NCBI GenBank assembly: GCA_015231755.1
Contig: JADGAZ010000008.1
Coordinates: forward strand, 62,001 to 126,000
Direction of reading: 5' to 3'
Origin: Magnetococcales bacterium
Lineage (GTDB): Bacteria; Pseudomonadota; Magnetococcia; Magnetococcales; Magnetaquicoccaceae
DNA: 64,000 nucleotides
The notes beneath the pieces were generated by a model. It ran no database searches, had not been told where the DNA came from, and was given only the letters and a program-made list of their open reading frames with translations. Positions 21,501 to 29,065 of this stretch are shown here, one piece after another. The translations under genes and the position numbers were made by a program. Numbering within the stretch: position 1 is the first letter of the stretch; each line of letters begins with the position of its first letter.

Positions 21501-22846
21501 CCCAGGCGCAGGAACTGTACGACGCCCTGTCCAAACTGGCTGTTTCACATCCCGATGAGGCTACATTGAGGGAGTCACAAGCCAATGGCGCATTCAATTT
21601 GTTTTTCGCTTATGGCAAAGCCGAAGATCTAGCCCAATCATGGAAACTGTACGACGCCCTGTCCAAACTGGCCGCCAAACATACCGACGAGGCTACTCTA
21701 CGGGAATGGCAAGCCAAAGGTGCGGTCGGTTTGATTCTCGCTTATAGCCAAGCCGGAGATCTGATCCGGGCGCATGAACTGTGCGATGCTCTGTCCAAAC
21801 TGGCTGCCAAACATCCCCACGAGGCCACGTTACGGGAGGAGTACGCCAAGGGCGCGACCAATTTAATTCACGCTTATTGCCAAGCCGAAAATCTGACCCA
21901 AGCGCGTGAACTGTACGACTCCCTGTCCAAACTAGCCGCCGACCATCCCGACGAGGCTACGCTACGGGAGAAACAAGCCAAAGGCGCCATCAATGTAATT
22001 TTATCTTATTGCCAAGCTGGAGATCTGACCCAAGCGCGTGAACTGTACGACTCCCTGTCCAAACTGGCCGCCGACCATCCCGATGAGGCTACCCTGCGGG
22101 AGTTGCACGCCAGTAGCGCGGTCAATTTGATTCCCGCTTATCGCCAAACAGGAGAACTGACCCGGGTGCATGAACTGTACGACACACTGTCTAAACTGGC
22201 GGCAGACCATCCCGATGAAGCCACATTGCGGGAGTTGCATGCCAAGGGCGCGGTCAATTTGATTTTCGCTTATGATCAAGCCAGAGATCTGACTCAGGCG
22301 CAGGAAATATATGACGCTCTGTCCAAATTGGCCGCCTTACATCCCGATGAAGCTACTCTGCGGGAGCAACAAGCCAAGAGCGCATTCAATTTGATTAACG
22401 CTTATTTCCAAGCTGAAGATCTAACTCAAGCACGGGAACTGTACGACGCCCTGTCCAAACTGGCCTCCTCACATCCCGACGAGGCTACGCTACGGGAATG
22501 GCAAGCCCAAAGCATGGTCAATTTGATTCTCGCTTACGGCCAAGCCGGAGATCTAATCCAGGCGCACGAGATGTACGAGGCTCTATCTGAACTGGCCGTC
22601 GACCATCCCGACGAAGCCCCACTGAGAAAGCAGCACGCCAATGGCGCGTCTAATATGATTCTCGCTTATCTCCAAGCCGGAGACCTGACCCAAGCGAACG
22701 AGTTGTACGAGCGTGTCGCGGATCTTCTCAAAAGTGAATTTCCATCATTGTACGAGCGTTTCGCAGACCTTCTCGCAGGAATGACCGAAAATCAAATCAA
22801 GGCCGTGTGGCCGAGATTTTCAGCAGTTTACGGGCTCAATCTGTGA
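18542..22846 (+). CDS. NLR-like STAND ATPase with about 21 TPR-like 44-residue repeats
   Basis: A 1434-residue protein. Residues 1-25 form a short basic Asn/Lys-rich leader. Residues 65-400 are a STAND-type P-loop ATPase: Walker A GAGGLGKS (90-97), Walker B PVLLIADYV (141-149) and a sensor-like strand VRLLLLERE (174-182). From about residue 475 to 1400 there are about 21 tandem 44-residue helical repeats with the core HPDEATLRE-QAKGAVNLI-AY-QAGDLTQARELYDALSKLA, TPR/SEL-like superhelix units. Nine of these are doubled by a perfect 1188-bp tandem duplication. No enzymatic effector domain is seen, so signalling would go through the short leader and the upstream small protein. I chose the ATG at 18542 (GAGAG 8 bases upstream). 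Role inferred: inflammasome-like defence sensor. Confidence 0.75.
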   Translation: MTNRINNRIKATKSKVIIVNKNKNSESTTPPLRLELQLLPPGVTQEVSKDITRFRYTSQKMQMIGKEVEQAQLREFLEGPEPFKWWLVVGAGGLGKSRLALETALECQKQGWEAGFLGRNRTWEQNVRFLNEPPQDWPSKPVLLIADYVLGKPKEMSELVCRLATRKYADNAKVRLLLLEREGEEADWFKQFLGEDGYSRSVITGNKHREKALKLAPLSMEQLVEVVNQWPGSKRLPQQKWRALLERLEIDGRPLYALLLADALQHNATAAFTWNKKELVSDILEREKHRWQEGGVQLDSDLPLLIVATLCGGIDTLREDLPETLLTRLEQAVNIQNPPWSERSLHLTGHAMNAEQSRLFPLEPDLIGELFVLQELQPTQANPRLDKRKCDLRAKLLTTSWKINPIETFETLSRCAQDYPDHPALWPLMALPEDHSIWIREFWARTVVNVINFAGVHTQKAKKLLDRLAALATAHPGEATLRELHAKGAFNLINDYLQVGNPTQARELYDSLSKLAILHPGEATLREWQAKGAVNLIRAYGKAGDLIQTRELYYALFRLASDHPGEAMLRKEQAKGAVNLIGSYTQAGDLTQAQELYDALSKLAVSHPDEATLRESQANGAFNLFFAYGKAEDLAQSWKLYDALSKLAAKHTDEATLREWQAKGAVGLILAYSQAGDLIRAHELCDALSKLAAKHPHEATLREEYAKGATNLIHAYCQAENLTQARELYDSLSKLAADHPDEATLREKQAKGAINVILSYCQAGDLTQARELYDSLSKLAADHPDEATLRELHASSAVNLIPAYRQTGELTRVHELYDTLSKLAADHPDEATLRELHAKGAVNLIFAYDQARDLTQAQEIYDALSKLAALHPDEATLREQQAKSAFNLINAYFQAEDLTQARELYDALSKLASSHPGEATLREWQAKGAVNLIRAYGKAGDLIQTRELYYALFRLASDHPGEAMLRKEQAKGAVNLIGSYTQAGDLTQAQELYDALSKLAVSHPDEATLRESQANGAFNLFFAYGKAEDLAQSWKLYDALSKLAAKHTDEATLREWQAKGAVGLILAYSQAGDLIRAHELCDALSKLAAKHPHEATLREEYAKGATNLIHAYCQAENLTQARELYDSLSKLAADHPDEATLREKQAKGAINVILSYCQAGDLTQARELYDSLSKLAADHPDEATLRELHASSAVNLIPAYRQTGELTRVHELYDTLSKLAADHPDEATLRELHAKGAVNLIFAYDQARDLTQAQEIYDALSKLAALHPDEATLREQQAKSAFNLINAYFQAEDLTQARELYDALSKLASSHPDEATLREWQAQSMVNLILAYGQAGDLIQAHEMYEALSELAVDHPDEAPLRKQHANGASNMILAYLQAGDLTQANELYERVADLLKSEFPSLYERFADLLAGMTENQIKAVWPRFSAVYGLNL
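20095..22478 (+). repeat. Perfect 1188-bp tandem duplication inside the NLR repeat region
   Basis: The stretch beginning ACATCCCGGCGAGGC at 20095 recurs 1188 bases later at 21283, and the match continues without a difference that I can see until 22478 (first copy 21290), where GGC becomes GAC. 1188 bases equal 396 codons, that is nine 44-codon repeats, so the frame is kept. The individual 44-codon units within one copy differ clearly from one another, so the large duplication is much younger than the small repeats. Confidence 0.92.
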
Positions 22847-22871
22847 ACGAAACCTCTGTATCCCGATTGTA

Positions 22872-23132
22872 TTACGCTGGCGAATGCGCCTTGAGCCAGT
22901 CCCGCAAGACGCTGTTCATGCGGACCTGCCATCCCTGCCCGGATGCACGAAAGGCAGCAAGCACGTCGGAATCCAGTTGAACGATCGATGAAGGGCTGTC
23001 TGTGGGACGGCCACGGCGAACCAGATTCCCGCCTTTATAAAGGTCGGCTTGCTCGAACCACTCATCCGTCAGTTCCGGAGCATCATCAGGGTCAATCCAG
23101 ATAGACTCGATATCTCGTTTGTTCGCGTTCAT
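22872..23132 (-). CDS. brnA: BrnA-family antitoxin
   Basis: An 86-residue antitoxin-like protein of the BrnA family: an acidic N-terminus with IWIDPDDAPELTDEWFEQAD, then RRGRPTDSPSSIVQLDSDVLAAFRASGQGWQVRMNSVLRDWL (in part), which is a ribbon-helix-helix DNA-binding segment typical of BrnA. It overlaps the upstream brnT by 41 bases, so toxin and antitoxin are coupled. BrnA normally binds BrnT and autoregulates the pair. Confidence 0.85.
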   Translation of the reverse strand: MNANKRDIESIWIDPDDAPELTDEWFEQADLYKGGNLVRRGRPTDSPSSIVQLDSDVLAAFRASGQGWQVRMNSVLRDWLKAHSPA

Positions 23133-23373
23133 TGGCCTTCCTTAGTGAGATGACATGTCGGGCATGCTCCCGTGGAGTCCAAACAAGAACCACCATCCGT
23201 CCATCCAAAACGCCTATCGTAACAAAACGTTGCTCTCCGTAATCCCTGCGTTCATCAAGACGTGTATACTGCTCACCAACAAAGATTTCTGGAGCGCGAA
23301 GAAAATCCAGTCCTCGTTCAACGAGGGTCTTTTCCCGTTTTGCCGGGTCGCAGGTGATCTTCATGGCTTCCAT
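23092..23373 (-). CDS. brnT: BrnT-family ribonuclease toxin
   Basis: A 93-residue BrnT toxin (RelE-like fold ribonuclease). Family landmarks: CDPAKREKTLVERGLDF, DERRDYGEQRFVTIGVLDGRMVVLVWT and the C-terminal RHVISLRKANEREQTRY, whose basic residues are typical of the active site. Translation may begin at 23373 or at the ATG at 23364 (MKITCDP). It lies beside the NLR gene and before nifV. Confidence 0.85.
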   Translation of the reverse strand: MEAMKITCDPAKREKTLVERGLDFLRAPEIFVGEQYTRLDERRDYGEQRFVTIGVLDGRMVVLVWTPREHARHVISLRKANEREQTRYRVYLD

Positions 23374-23446
23374 TGTAATGAGTCTTTTGACGGGAATTCA
23401 ACCATGAAACACCTCGGAGACCTCCTTTTGCCCGATTGATCGAGGC

Positions 23447-24598
23447 TCAACCCAGGCACGCACTCCGACACGCAACCGTATCATAGAGTTTCAACAAGTC
23501 CTCGGAACGGGGCACCCGTTTATGGCGTCGGGCGAAGTGACGCAGTTGCAATTGGAGGGTATCCACCTCCTGCGCCGTGATGTCGATGCCCAGGCTGGCG
23601 TAGACCCAGCGAATGCCGTGTCGTCCCGAATGTTTGCCCAGTACCAGACGATGTTCCCGACCCACCGCGTGGGGGTCGATGCCCTGATAGTTGAGGGGAT
23701 CCTTGAGCAGTCCATCCACGTGAATGCCCGCCTCGTGGGAAAAAACCCGCTCGCCCACCACACTTTTCTGAGGCGAAAGGGTCATGCCCGACGCCTGCTC
23801 CACCAACTTGGAAACCTTGGGAAATTGCGTCAGATCTATGCCGGTCCGCTGGCCGGAAAAACGGGTCAGGGCCGCGACCACCTCTTCCAAAGGGGCGTTG
23901 CCGGCCCGCTCTCCCAGACCGTTGACCGTGGTGTTGACATGGGTGACTCCGGCCCGGATCGCGGCCAGGGTGTTGGCGGTGGCCAGACCCAGATCGTTGT
24001 GGGCGTGCATCTCCAGATCCAGATCCGAGGCGCGACGCAACCGCGACATCCGCTCATACAGGCCGAACGGCTCCAAGATGCCCAACGTGTCGGCAAACCG
24101 GAACCGCTCCGCCCCGGCCTGTTGAGCCACCTCCATCACCTGAAGCAAAAAATCCGGATCCCCCCGGGAAGCGTCCTCTCCCCCCACGCACACCGCCAAG
24201 CCATCTGCCACCGCCTCGGTCACGCACCGTCGCACCTGGGACAACACCCAGGCCCGGTCTTTTTTCAGCTTGTGTTGGATCTGCTGGTCGGATACCGGAA
24301 TGGAAAGATCCACCAACCCCACCCCCAAATGGCGGCAGGCCCGAATCTCTTCGCTGCGCATCCGGCACCAGACCAGCAGACGCGCCCGCAAACCCAGTTG
24401 CGCCACGGCGCGGATCTCCTCCTGCTCTTCGCGCCCCATGGCGGGGATGCCGATTTCCAGCTCCGGCACCCCCATGGCATCCAGACAGGTGGCAATGGCC
24501 AACCGCTCTTCCAGGGTAAAGGAGACGCCGGCGCTCTGCTCGCCATCCCGCAGGGTGGTATCGTCGATGATCACCGATGGCAGTCGTTGATGCGGCAT
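23447..24598 (-). CDS. nifV: Homocitrate synthase NifV
   Basis: Makes homocitrate, the organic ligand of FeMo-cofactor, from acetyl-CoA and 2-oxoglutarate; 383 residues. TIM-barrel DRE-TIM family motifs are present: [16 protein letters not shown] at the start, the metal-binding HAHND (in [18 protein letters not shown]), [20 protein letters not shown] and the [11 protein letters not shown] block. The length and the sequence after it ([11 protein letters not shown]) fit NifV rather than LeuA. GGAG precedes the ATG. Last gene of the nifE operon. Confidence 0.93.
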   Translation of the reverse strand: MPHQRLPSVIIDDTTLRDGEQSAGVSFTLEERLAIATCLDAMGVPELEIGIPAMGREEQEEIRAVAQLGLRARLLVWCRMRSEEIRACRHLGVGLVDLSIPVSDQQIQHKLKKDRAWVLSQVRRCVTEAVADGLAVCVGGEDASRGDPDFLLQVMEVAQQAGAERFRFADTLGILEPFGLYERMSRLRRASDLDLEMHAHNDLGLATANTLAAIRAGVTHVNTTVNGLGERAGNAPLEEVVAALTRFSGQRTGIDLTQFPKVSKLVEQASGMTLSPQKSVVGERVFSHEAGIHVDGLLKDPLNYQGIDPHAVGREHRLVLGKHSGRHGIRWVYASLGIDITAQEVDTLQLQLRHFARRHKRVPRSEDLLKLYDTVACRSACLG

Positions 24599-24619
24599 GG
24601 CGGACTCCTGCGGAAAGGA

Positions 24620-24949
24620 TCACCCGTTCCTGGACAAAGGGGCATGGGTATGACACCGCTTGGGACACACCTTGGAACAGGCGGCGCAGCCAATGCAATC
24701 GTCGGCGTTGTGGATGATCATCACCATGTGGGGATCATCGTCGAAACCGTCATCCTGCCAATCCTCCTCTTCTTCCGACCCGCTCAGACCGGCCACCGAA
24801 TCCCGGTCCACTAGGTCGAACACCTCACGGGGACACACCTTGAAACATCGGCCACAACCGATACAGCGTTTTCCATCCAGCAGGGTAATGAAGGTGGGCA
24901 TCCAGGGGGTGCCGCCACGGGTCAAACTGGTGACAAACGTTCCGGTCAT
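24620..24949 (-). CDS. fdxB: Nif-specific ferredoxin III (FdxB-type, 2[4Fe-4S])
   Basis: A 109-residue ferredoxin of the nif-specific ferredoxin III group. Two cluster motifs: CIGCGRCFKVCPREVF (about 28-43) and CIGCAACSKVCPKRCHTHAP (about 85-104), separated by an acidic insert (EEEEDWQDDGFDDD) typical of this family. The ATG at 24949 has AAGGAG upstream (spacing 7). Position between the NifX-associated gene and nifV is the classic one. It probably carries electrons to cofactor-assembly enzymes or nitrogenase reductase. Confidence 0.92.
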   Translation of the reverse strand: MTGTFVTSLTRGGTPWMPTFITLLDGKRCIGCGRCFKVCPREVFDLVDRDSVAGLSGSEEEEDWQDDGFDDDPHMVMIIHNADDCIGCAACSKVCPKRCHTHAPLSRNG

Positions 24950-25043
24950 CCTCGTCTCCTTGGGCTGCGGGCGCGCGACGCTCGCCATGGGTGTTCATCC
25001 GCACACTTCCGGTCGCGATGCGGTCAGGATAGGGTCATCACGC

Positions 25044-25511
25044 TCACAATCCAGCCACGACCCCATGTTCCCCGATCCGCTGCAACGCCACGGCCAGCAA
25101 CTTGTCCGCCTCGTGTTTCATGCGGGACAGGTCGGCGAAACCGAAACGATGCACATCCCGCAACACCCGATCCACAGCCACCAGTTTTCCCACCACGATC
25201 AGCAAAGTGCCGAATCCTTCCGGGTTCATCTCCAACAAAGGCCGGGCCATGAGACCGCACTCTTTTTCGATGAGGACCGCGATGGCGTTGTAAAAACAGC
25301 GCAACCGGCCCAACGTGGCAGGCGAGGGATCCCCGACGATGGGAATCGATTGGCGCATTTCCGGAGTCACCAGAAAAGGTTCCAGCATCTTGTGCATCGA
25401 GATGCCCTCGCGAACACCACCATGGGAGAGCAATTGACGCCGCATCTCCTGGAAAAAATCGGTGGACAACAACGCTTCATCCTGCCACTGGGTGGTCTCT
25501 TGCTCTTGCAT
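25044..25511 (-). CDS. NifX-associated nitrogen fixation protein (DUF269)
   Basis: A 155-residue protein of the DUF269 family, always found after nifX in diazotrophs. Typical segments are MRRQLLSHGGVREGISMHKML, LVTPEMRQSIPIVGDPSPAT and CGLMARPLLEMNPEGFG. The biochemical role is unknown. Gene order nifE-nifN-nifX-DUF269-fdxB is conserved in alphaproteobacteria. 29 bases separate it from nifX. Confidence 0.92.
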   Translation of the reverse strand: MQEQETTQWQDEALLSTDFFQEMRRQLLSHGGVREGISMHKMLEPFLVTPEMRQSIPIVGDPSPATLGRLRCFYNAIAVLIEKECGLMARPLLEMNPEGFGTLLIVVGKLVAVDRVLRDVHRFGFADLSRMKHEADKLLAVALQRIGEHGVVAGL

Positions 25512-25540
25512 GATCCGGCTCCGTTCTGGTTTGTTTAAGG

Positions 25541-26023
25541 TTATTCATCCCAACCATTGGCCAGCATGGCCAAAAATTTATCCTCCGCCTCCTGGGAAGA
25601 GAGCGGTTTCTTGAAAGGGGTCAGACTCTCCCCATGGGAGGCCGAATGCGCTTGCAGTCTGTCCAGCAGCGTGGCAATCGATTCCCCCGACTCCACCACC
25701 ATGGCGGTGATGCCCGCCGTGGCCAACTGCTGTTTGGCGGCCTCGCCGATCGCCACGCAAAACAACAGACGACACCCTGCCAGCAAGCGAACGCGCTCCC
25801 CGATCCGACCGCTGTGGCTGTCCGATGCCACGGATTGCAGCACCTCCACCAGTCGATATCCGTCCGACGCCACTTCGTGGATCACAAAACCCGTGGCCAT
25901 GCCGAAATGCTCATCGACCCGCTGCCGATCGCTGCTGGCAAAGGCCACCTTTCCGGCGGGTTCACCCATGACCGGGGCTTCCAGGCCATGATGAACCCGC
26001 AACCGACGCCAGACGTTGCTCAT
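25541..26023 (-). CDS. nifX: NifX, FeMo-cofactor precursor carrier
   Basis: A 160-residue protein of the dinitrogenase iron-molybdenum cofactor biosynthesis family, which holds NifB-co and the VK-cluster during transfer to NifEN. The core KVAFASSDRQRVDEHFGMATGF followed by SDSHSGRIGERVRLLAGCRLLFCVAIG is typical. The reading frame overlaps the 3' end of nifN by 62 bases. The C-terminal segment after residue 130 (SLTPFKKPLSSQEAEDKFL) is the usual NifX tail. Confidence 0.93.
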   Translation of the reverse strand: MSNVWRRLRVHHGLEAPVMGEPAGKVAFASSDRQRVDEHFGMATGFVIHEVASDGYRLVEVLQSVASDSHSGRIGERVRLLAGCRLLFCVAIGEAAKQQLATAGITAMVVESGESIATLLDRLQAHSASHGESLTPFKKPLSSQEAEDKFLAMLANGWDE

Positions 26024-27392
26024 CGTTCACCGCTCCAAGAGACGCAGGAATGGAACGCAACCCGCTGAAGTAAGGAGAAATCCCGTGCGCGGCACCCTCC
26101 AGCAGCCGGTTGGCCGCCTCGAACAGGGCATTGCGACTGCCCCGATAACCAATGCGCGCCTCGCGGAATCCGCCCAAACGGTCGAAGATGGGAAATCCGG
26201 CCCGCATCAGCGGCAGATGCAACCGGGCGGCGGTCTCCGCCAGTTGGGAGTTGCCCACCAGCAGTTCGGCTTTCTCCGCCACGGCCACTCTTTCCAGATC
26301 ATCCAGATCCCCCACCACGGTCAACTCCGGCCCGACGTTGCGGCCCGATGACCGATGCGGGACCACGGCGGCCACGGTGTGGCTTCCCATTTCGGCGAAC
26401 AGTTGATGAAATCCCGCCACCAGATCCGGCTCCCCGGCCATGGCCACCCGTTTTTGCCCCAACAGAAAATGGGTATCCAGCATGGCGTCCAGCATTTGCC
26501 GCCGCCAGCGCTCCACACGGGATGGCACCTTGCCCCCGGTCAAATTGGCCAACGCGGAAACCAGCCGGTCGGTGGCATCCAGCCCCATCAGATGCTCGAA
26601 CCGCAACACCGGCATGGGGCAAAGCTGTTGCAGACGTTCCGCCGCCGGAAACAAGGAGCGGCCAATCACCAAGGTGGCCTGGGATTGATGGAATTCTTTA
26701 AAAAAATCAAGCGTGGTACCCCCCGTGGTAACCGGGAGATAATCCCCTTCCGCCAGATGCCCATCCAGGGCGTCGGACAGATCGGGCAGAAACACCGCCT
26801 CCCGATCAAACGCGGCCAACAGATCCCGCACCTCCTCCAGATCCCCCGGAGTCAGGCTGGAGGCGGCCAACACGTTGACGCGGGGAAGCGTGGCGTCGGC
26901 CCTCCAGGGACGCGGGGTGATCAGATGTTCCACCATGGCCAGAACCGCCAATCCGTAACCGCTCTCCTGGCATCCGGTGAAATCCGGCGCCTCCACCGGC
27001 ACGATGGGCAACTCCCGCCATTGGGGATACTCCTGCCGAAAATGCCGGATCACCCGTGGCAGATCACATCCCTGGGTGGACACCAGTCCGGTGGCCACCA
27101 CCCCGATCAAGACGGCCCCGCTCTTGGCGGCCAGAGTGGCCATCGCCTCGATCAGGTTGCCGTCCGCCCCCATGATGGTGCTGGTCTGATCCAAAGCCGT
27201 GGTCTGAATCGGAATCGGCTCCCGGAAGTGGCGTACAAAAAAGACCTTGGTGAACGCGCTGCACCCCTGGGAGCCATGCAACAACGGAATGGCGTTGGCC
27301 ATGCCCTGAAAGGCCAATACCGCGCCGACGGTCTGACTGGTTTTCAAGGGGCGCACGGTCAGGGCTTTGCGTTTGAGGACAGGGGTGGTCAT
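25962..27392 (-). CDS. nifN: Nitrogenase FeMo-cofactor scaffold subunit NifN
   Basis: A 476-residue member of the nitrogenase component 1 family; with NifE it forms the scaffold on which NifB-co is matured. N-terminus [45 protein letters not shown] and [20 protein letters not shown] are diagnostic of NifN. The start overlaps the nifE stop as ATGA (27389-27392). The C-terminus extends 62 bases into nifX, which may make translation of the two dependent on each other. Confidence 0.95.
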   Translation of the reverse strand: MTTPVLKRKALTVRPLKTSQTVGAVLAFQGMANAIPLLHGSQGCSAFTKVFFVRHFREPIPIQTTALDQTSTIMGADGNLIEAMATLAAKSGAVLIGVVATGLVSTQGCDLPRVIRHFRQEYPQWRELPIVPVEAPDFTGCQESGYGLAVLAMVEHLITPRPWRADATLPRVNVLAASSLTPGDLEEVRDLLAAFDREAVFLPDLSDALDGHLAEGDYLPVTTGGTTLDFFKEFHQSQATLVIGRSLFPAAERLQQLCPMPVLRFEHLMGLDATDRLVSALANLTGGKVPSRVERWRRQMLDAMLDTHFLLGQKRVAMAGEPDLVAGFHQLFAEMGSHTVAAVVPHRSSGRNVGPELTVVGDLDDLERVAVAEKAELLVGNSQLAETAARLHLPLMRAGFPIFDRLGGFREARIGYRGSRNALFEAANRLLEGAAHGISPYFSGLRSIPASLGAVNDEQRLASVAGSSWPGSPGHG

Positions 27393-28789
27393 GGGGTCTC
27401 TCCCGTGGCGACAGGCACGGTCGCGGTCGCCCAGGGGGCCGGTCGACGCACCCGCTCCCAGATCGGACTGTGCATGGTGATGTCCAGTTGTCGGGCCAGC
27501 TCCGGCAGGCCCGCGTAACCGGCGTAGGCGTGCTCCCGCTCCTGGTTGATATCCAGAAAAGGCAGACAGGCCTTCAACGCGGTAAACATGTTGCGCCCAC
27601 CGGCGATGAACACATCCGCCCGCTGCCGACGAAACAGATCCAACATCAGGCGCGGATTGCCCTCCTCGATCAGCACCGCCTCCTCCCCCATCAACTCCTG
27701 AATGCGCTCCCGGTCCTGCTGGGTGGACTTCTTCACGCCGGTCGCCACCACCGTCATGCCCAGATCCTGCAACGCGGAAACCACGGACCAGGACTTGACC
27801 CCGCCGGTGTACAGCAGCGCCCGCTTGCCCTGCAATCGTTGACGCCAGGGGAGCAGTTCCTGAGTCAGGCGTGCCTCTTCCCGCTGGATCACGGTTTCGG
27901 TGCGCTGTTGCAAGTCGGCATCACCGGTCAGCCGGGCCATGCGCCGCAAGGCGTCCGAGGTGTCGCGCATGCCGTAAAAACTCCCCTCGAACCAGGGAAT
28001 GCCGTATTGCTCTTCGAGCTTGCGCGCCACGTTGATCAGCGCCTTGGAACAGACCAGCATGGTGACTTCGGCCCGGTGCATGGTCTGCACCTCGTGATAG
28101 CGGGTATCCCCGGCCAGGGTACACAACACCCGAATGCCCAGTTCGTCCAGCAACGGGGCTACATGCCAGAACTCCCCGGCAATATTGAACTCCCCGACCA
28201 GATTGATGGCGTGGATGCGCATCTCCGACCTGGGCGGCACCGGGTCCGGCTCCCGGGTGCCCACCACATATTTCAAGATGGTCTCTCCGGCGATCCGGTT
28301 GCCCAGATTCTTGGTGCCATAAAAACCGGCAGCGTCCACCGGAATCACCGGCAAACCAAAGGCATTGCCCGCCGCGCGACACACCGCCTCCAGATCATCG
28401 CCGATCAGGGCGGGAATGCAGGTCTGATAGACGAATACCGCAGGCGGATGCCACCGTTCCACCGTGGTCTTGATGGCGAACAACAGCTTCTTTTCGCCCC
28501 GCCCCATGATGATCTCCTGTTCGGACAGATCGGTGGTCAACCCCAAGCGATGCAACTCCGGACCGCTGGACAACGATCCCCGCCCATTCCAGGAACTCCC
28601 CGCGCAGGCGATGGAACCGTGAACGATATGGGCCGCATCGCTGATGGGAAACAGGGTGATCTGCGCGCCGTCGAAACTGCATCCTCCGGCTGTGGCACCG
28701 GGCTTGAGCTTGCCACAGGTAGTCTTGTCCGGGGTGTGATGCTGGCAGGCGGGTTCTTCCAGCAGTCTGGCGATCTCGGCGTTTTTCAT
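27389..28789 (-). CDS. nifE: Nitrogenase FeMo-cofactor scaffold subunit NifE
   Basis: A 466-residue scaffold partner of NifN. It begins [20 protein letters not shown] and contains [34 protein letters not shown] and the cysteine-bearing [13 protein letters not shown]; all are hallmarks of NifE. The ATG at 28789 follows GGAGAGG. A longer frame to 28828 would cross the -12 region of the promoter described here, so it is not used. First gene of nifE-N-X-DUF269-fdxB-nifV. Confidence 0.95.
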   Translation of the reverse strand: MKNAEIARLLEEPACQHHTPDKTTCGKLKPGATAGGCSFDGAQITLFPISDAAHIVHGSIACAGSSWNGRGSLSSGPELHRLGLTTDLSEQEIIMGRGEKKLLFAIKTTVERWHPPAVFVYQTCIPALIGDDLEAVCRAAGNAFGLPVIPVDAAGFYGTKNLGNRIAGETILKYVVGTREPDPVPPRSEMRIHAINLVGEFNIAGEFWHVAPLLDELGIRVLCTLAGDTRYHEVQTMHRAEVTMLVCSKALINVARKLEEQYGIPWFEGSFYGMRDTSDALRRMARLTGDADLQQRTETVIQREEARLTQELLPWRQRLQGKRALLYTGGVKSWSVVSALQDLGMTVVATGVKKSTQQDRERIQELMGEEAVLIEEGNPRLMLDLFRRQRADVFIAGGRNMFTALKACLPFLDINQEREHAYAGYAGLPELARQLDITMHSPIWERVRRPAPWATATVPVATGETP

Positions 28790-28823
28790 GGGCCTCTCCT
28801 GAAATGGGGTTCCACCAGAAAAT

Positions 28824-28839
28824 CGCAATGGTTATGCCA
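28824..28839 (-). promoter_or_regulatory. Sigma-54 (-24/-12) promoter for nifE
   Basis: On the minus strand TGGCATAACCATTGCG has GG-N10-GC and fits the consensus TGGCAYR-N4-TTGC. It is 35 bases before the nifE ATG, so the leader is short. Together with the nifB promoter it makes a back-to-back divergent pair. Confidence 0.8.
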
Positions 28840-28880
28840 GAGACAATTAGTTGATTTATTTTGATATTTTGCCGTGATCG

Positions 28881-28929
28881 ATTGTCCGGAATCCGACCAC
28901 ATCCCCCCCTTGGTCCGGTTTCGGACAAT
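28881..28929. promoter_or_regulatory. Pair of NifA-type upstream sites arranged as an inverted repeat
   Basis: TGT-N10-ACC (28883-28898) and GGT-N10-ACA (28912-28927) each match the NifA site TGT-N10-ACA at five of six positions. The 18-base arms 28881-28898 and 28912-28929 are imperfect inverted repeats around a 13-base C-rich spacer. One site lies about 45-75 bases from the nifE promoter and the other about 70-90 from the nifB promoter. Confidence 0.55.
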
Positions 28930-28999
28930 TGTTCGCCCATTGTCGCACAAAGCCGGCGCATCGTAATAAATAGATCATTATATATCAATTAATTAAGCT

Positions 29000-29015
29000 A
29001 GGCACAGCTCTTGCT
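29000..29015 (+). promoter_or_regulatory. Sigma-54 (-24/-12) promoter for nifB
   Basis: AGGCACAGCTCTTGCT: GG-N10-GC with the -12 element TTGCT perfect and GGCAC at -24; 10 of 12 consensus positions match. It is about 50 bases before the nifB start codon. Confidence 0.8.
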
Positions 29016-29065
29016 GACCTGATATGTGTGGCACGATCACAAAAACCCTATCAAGGAGTCACGGC

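Noticed and set aside
20095-22478. Regular repeats as a CRISPR array
   Set aside because: Repeats are 132 bases (44 codons), in frame and coding; spacers are absent.
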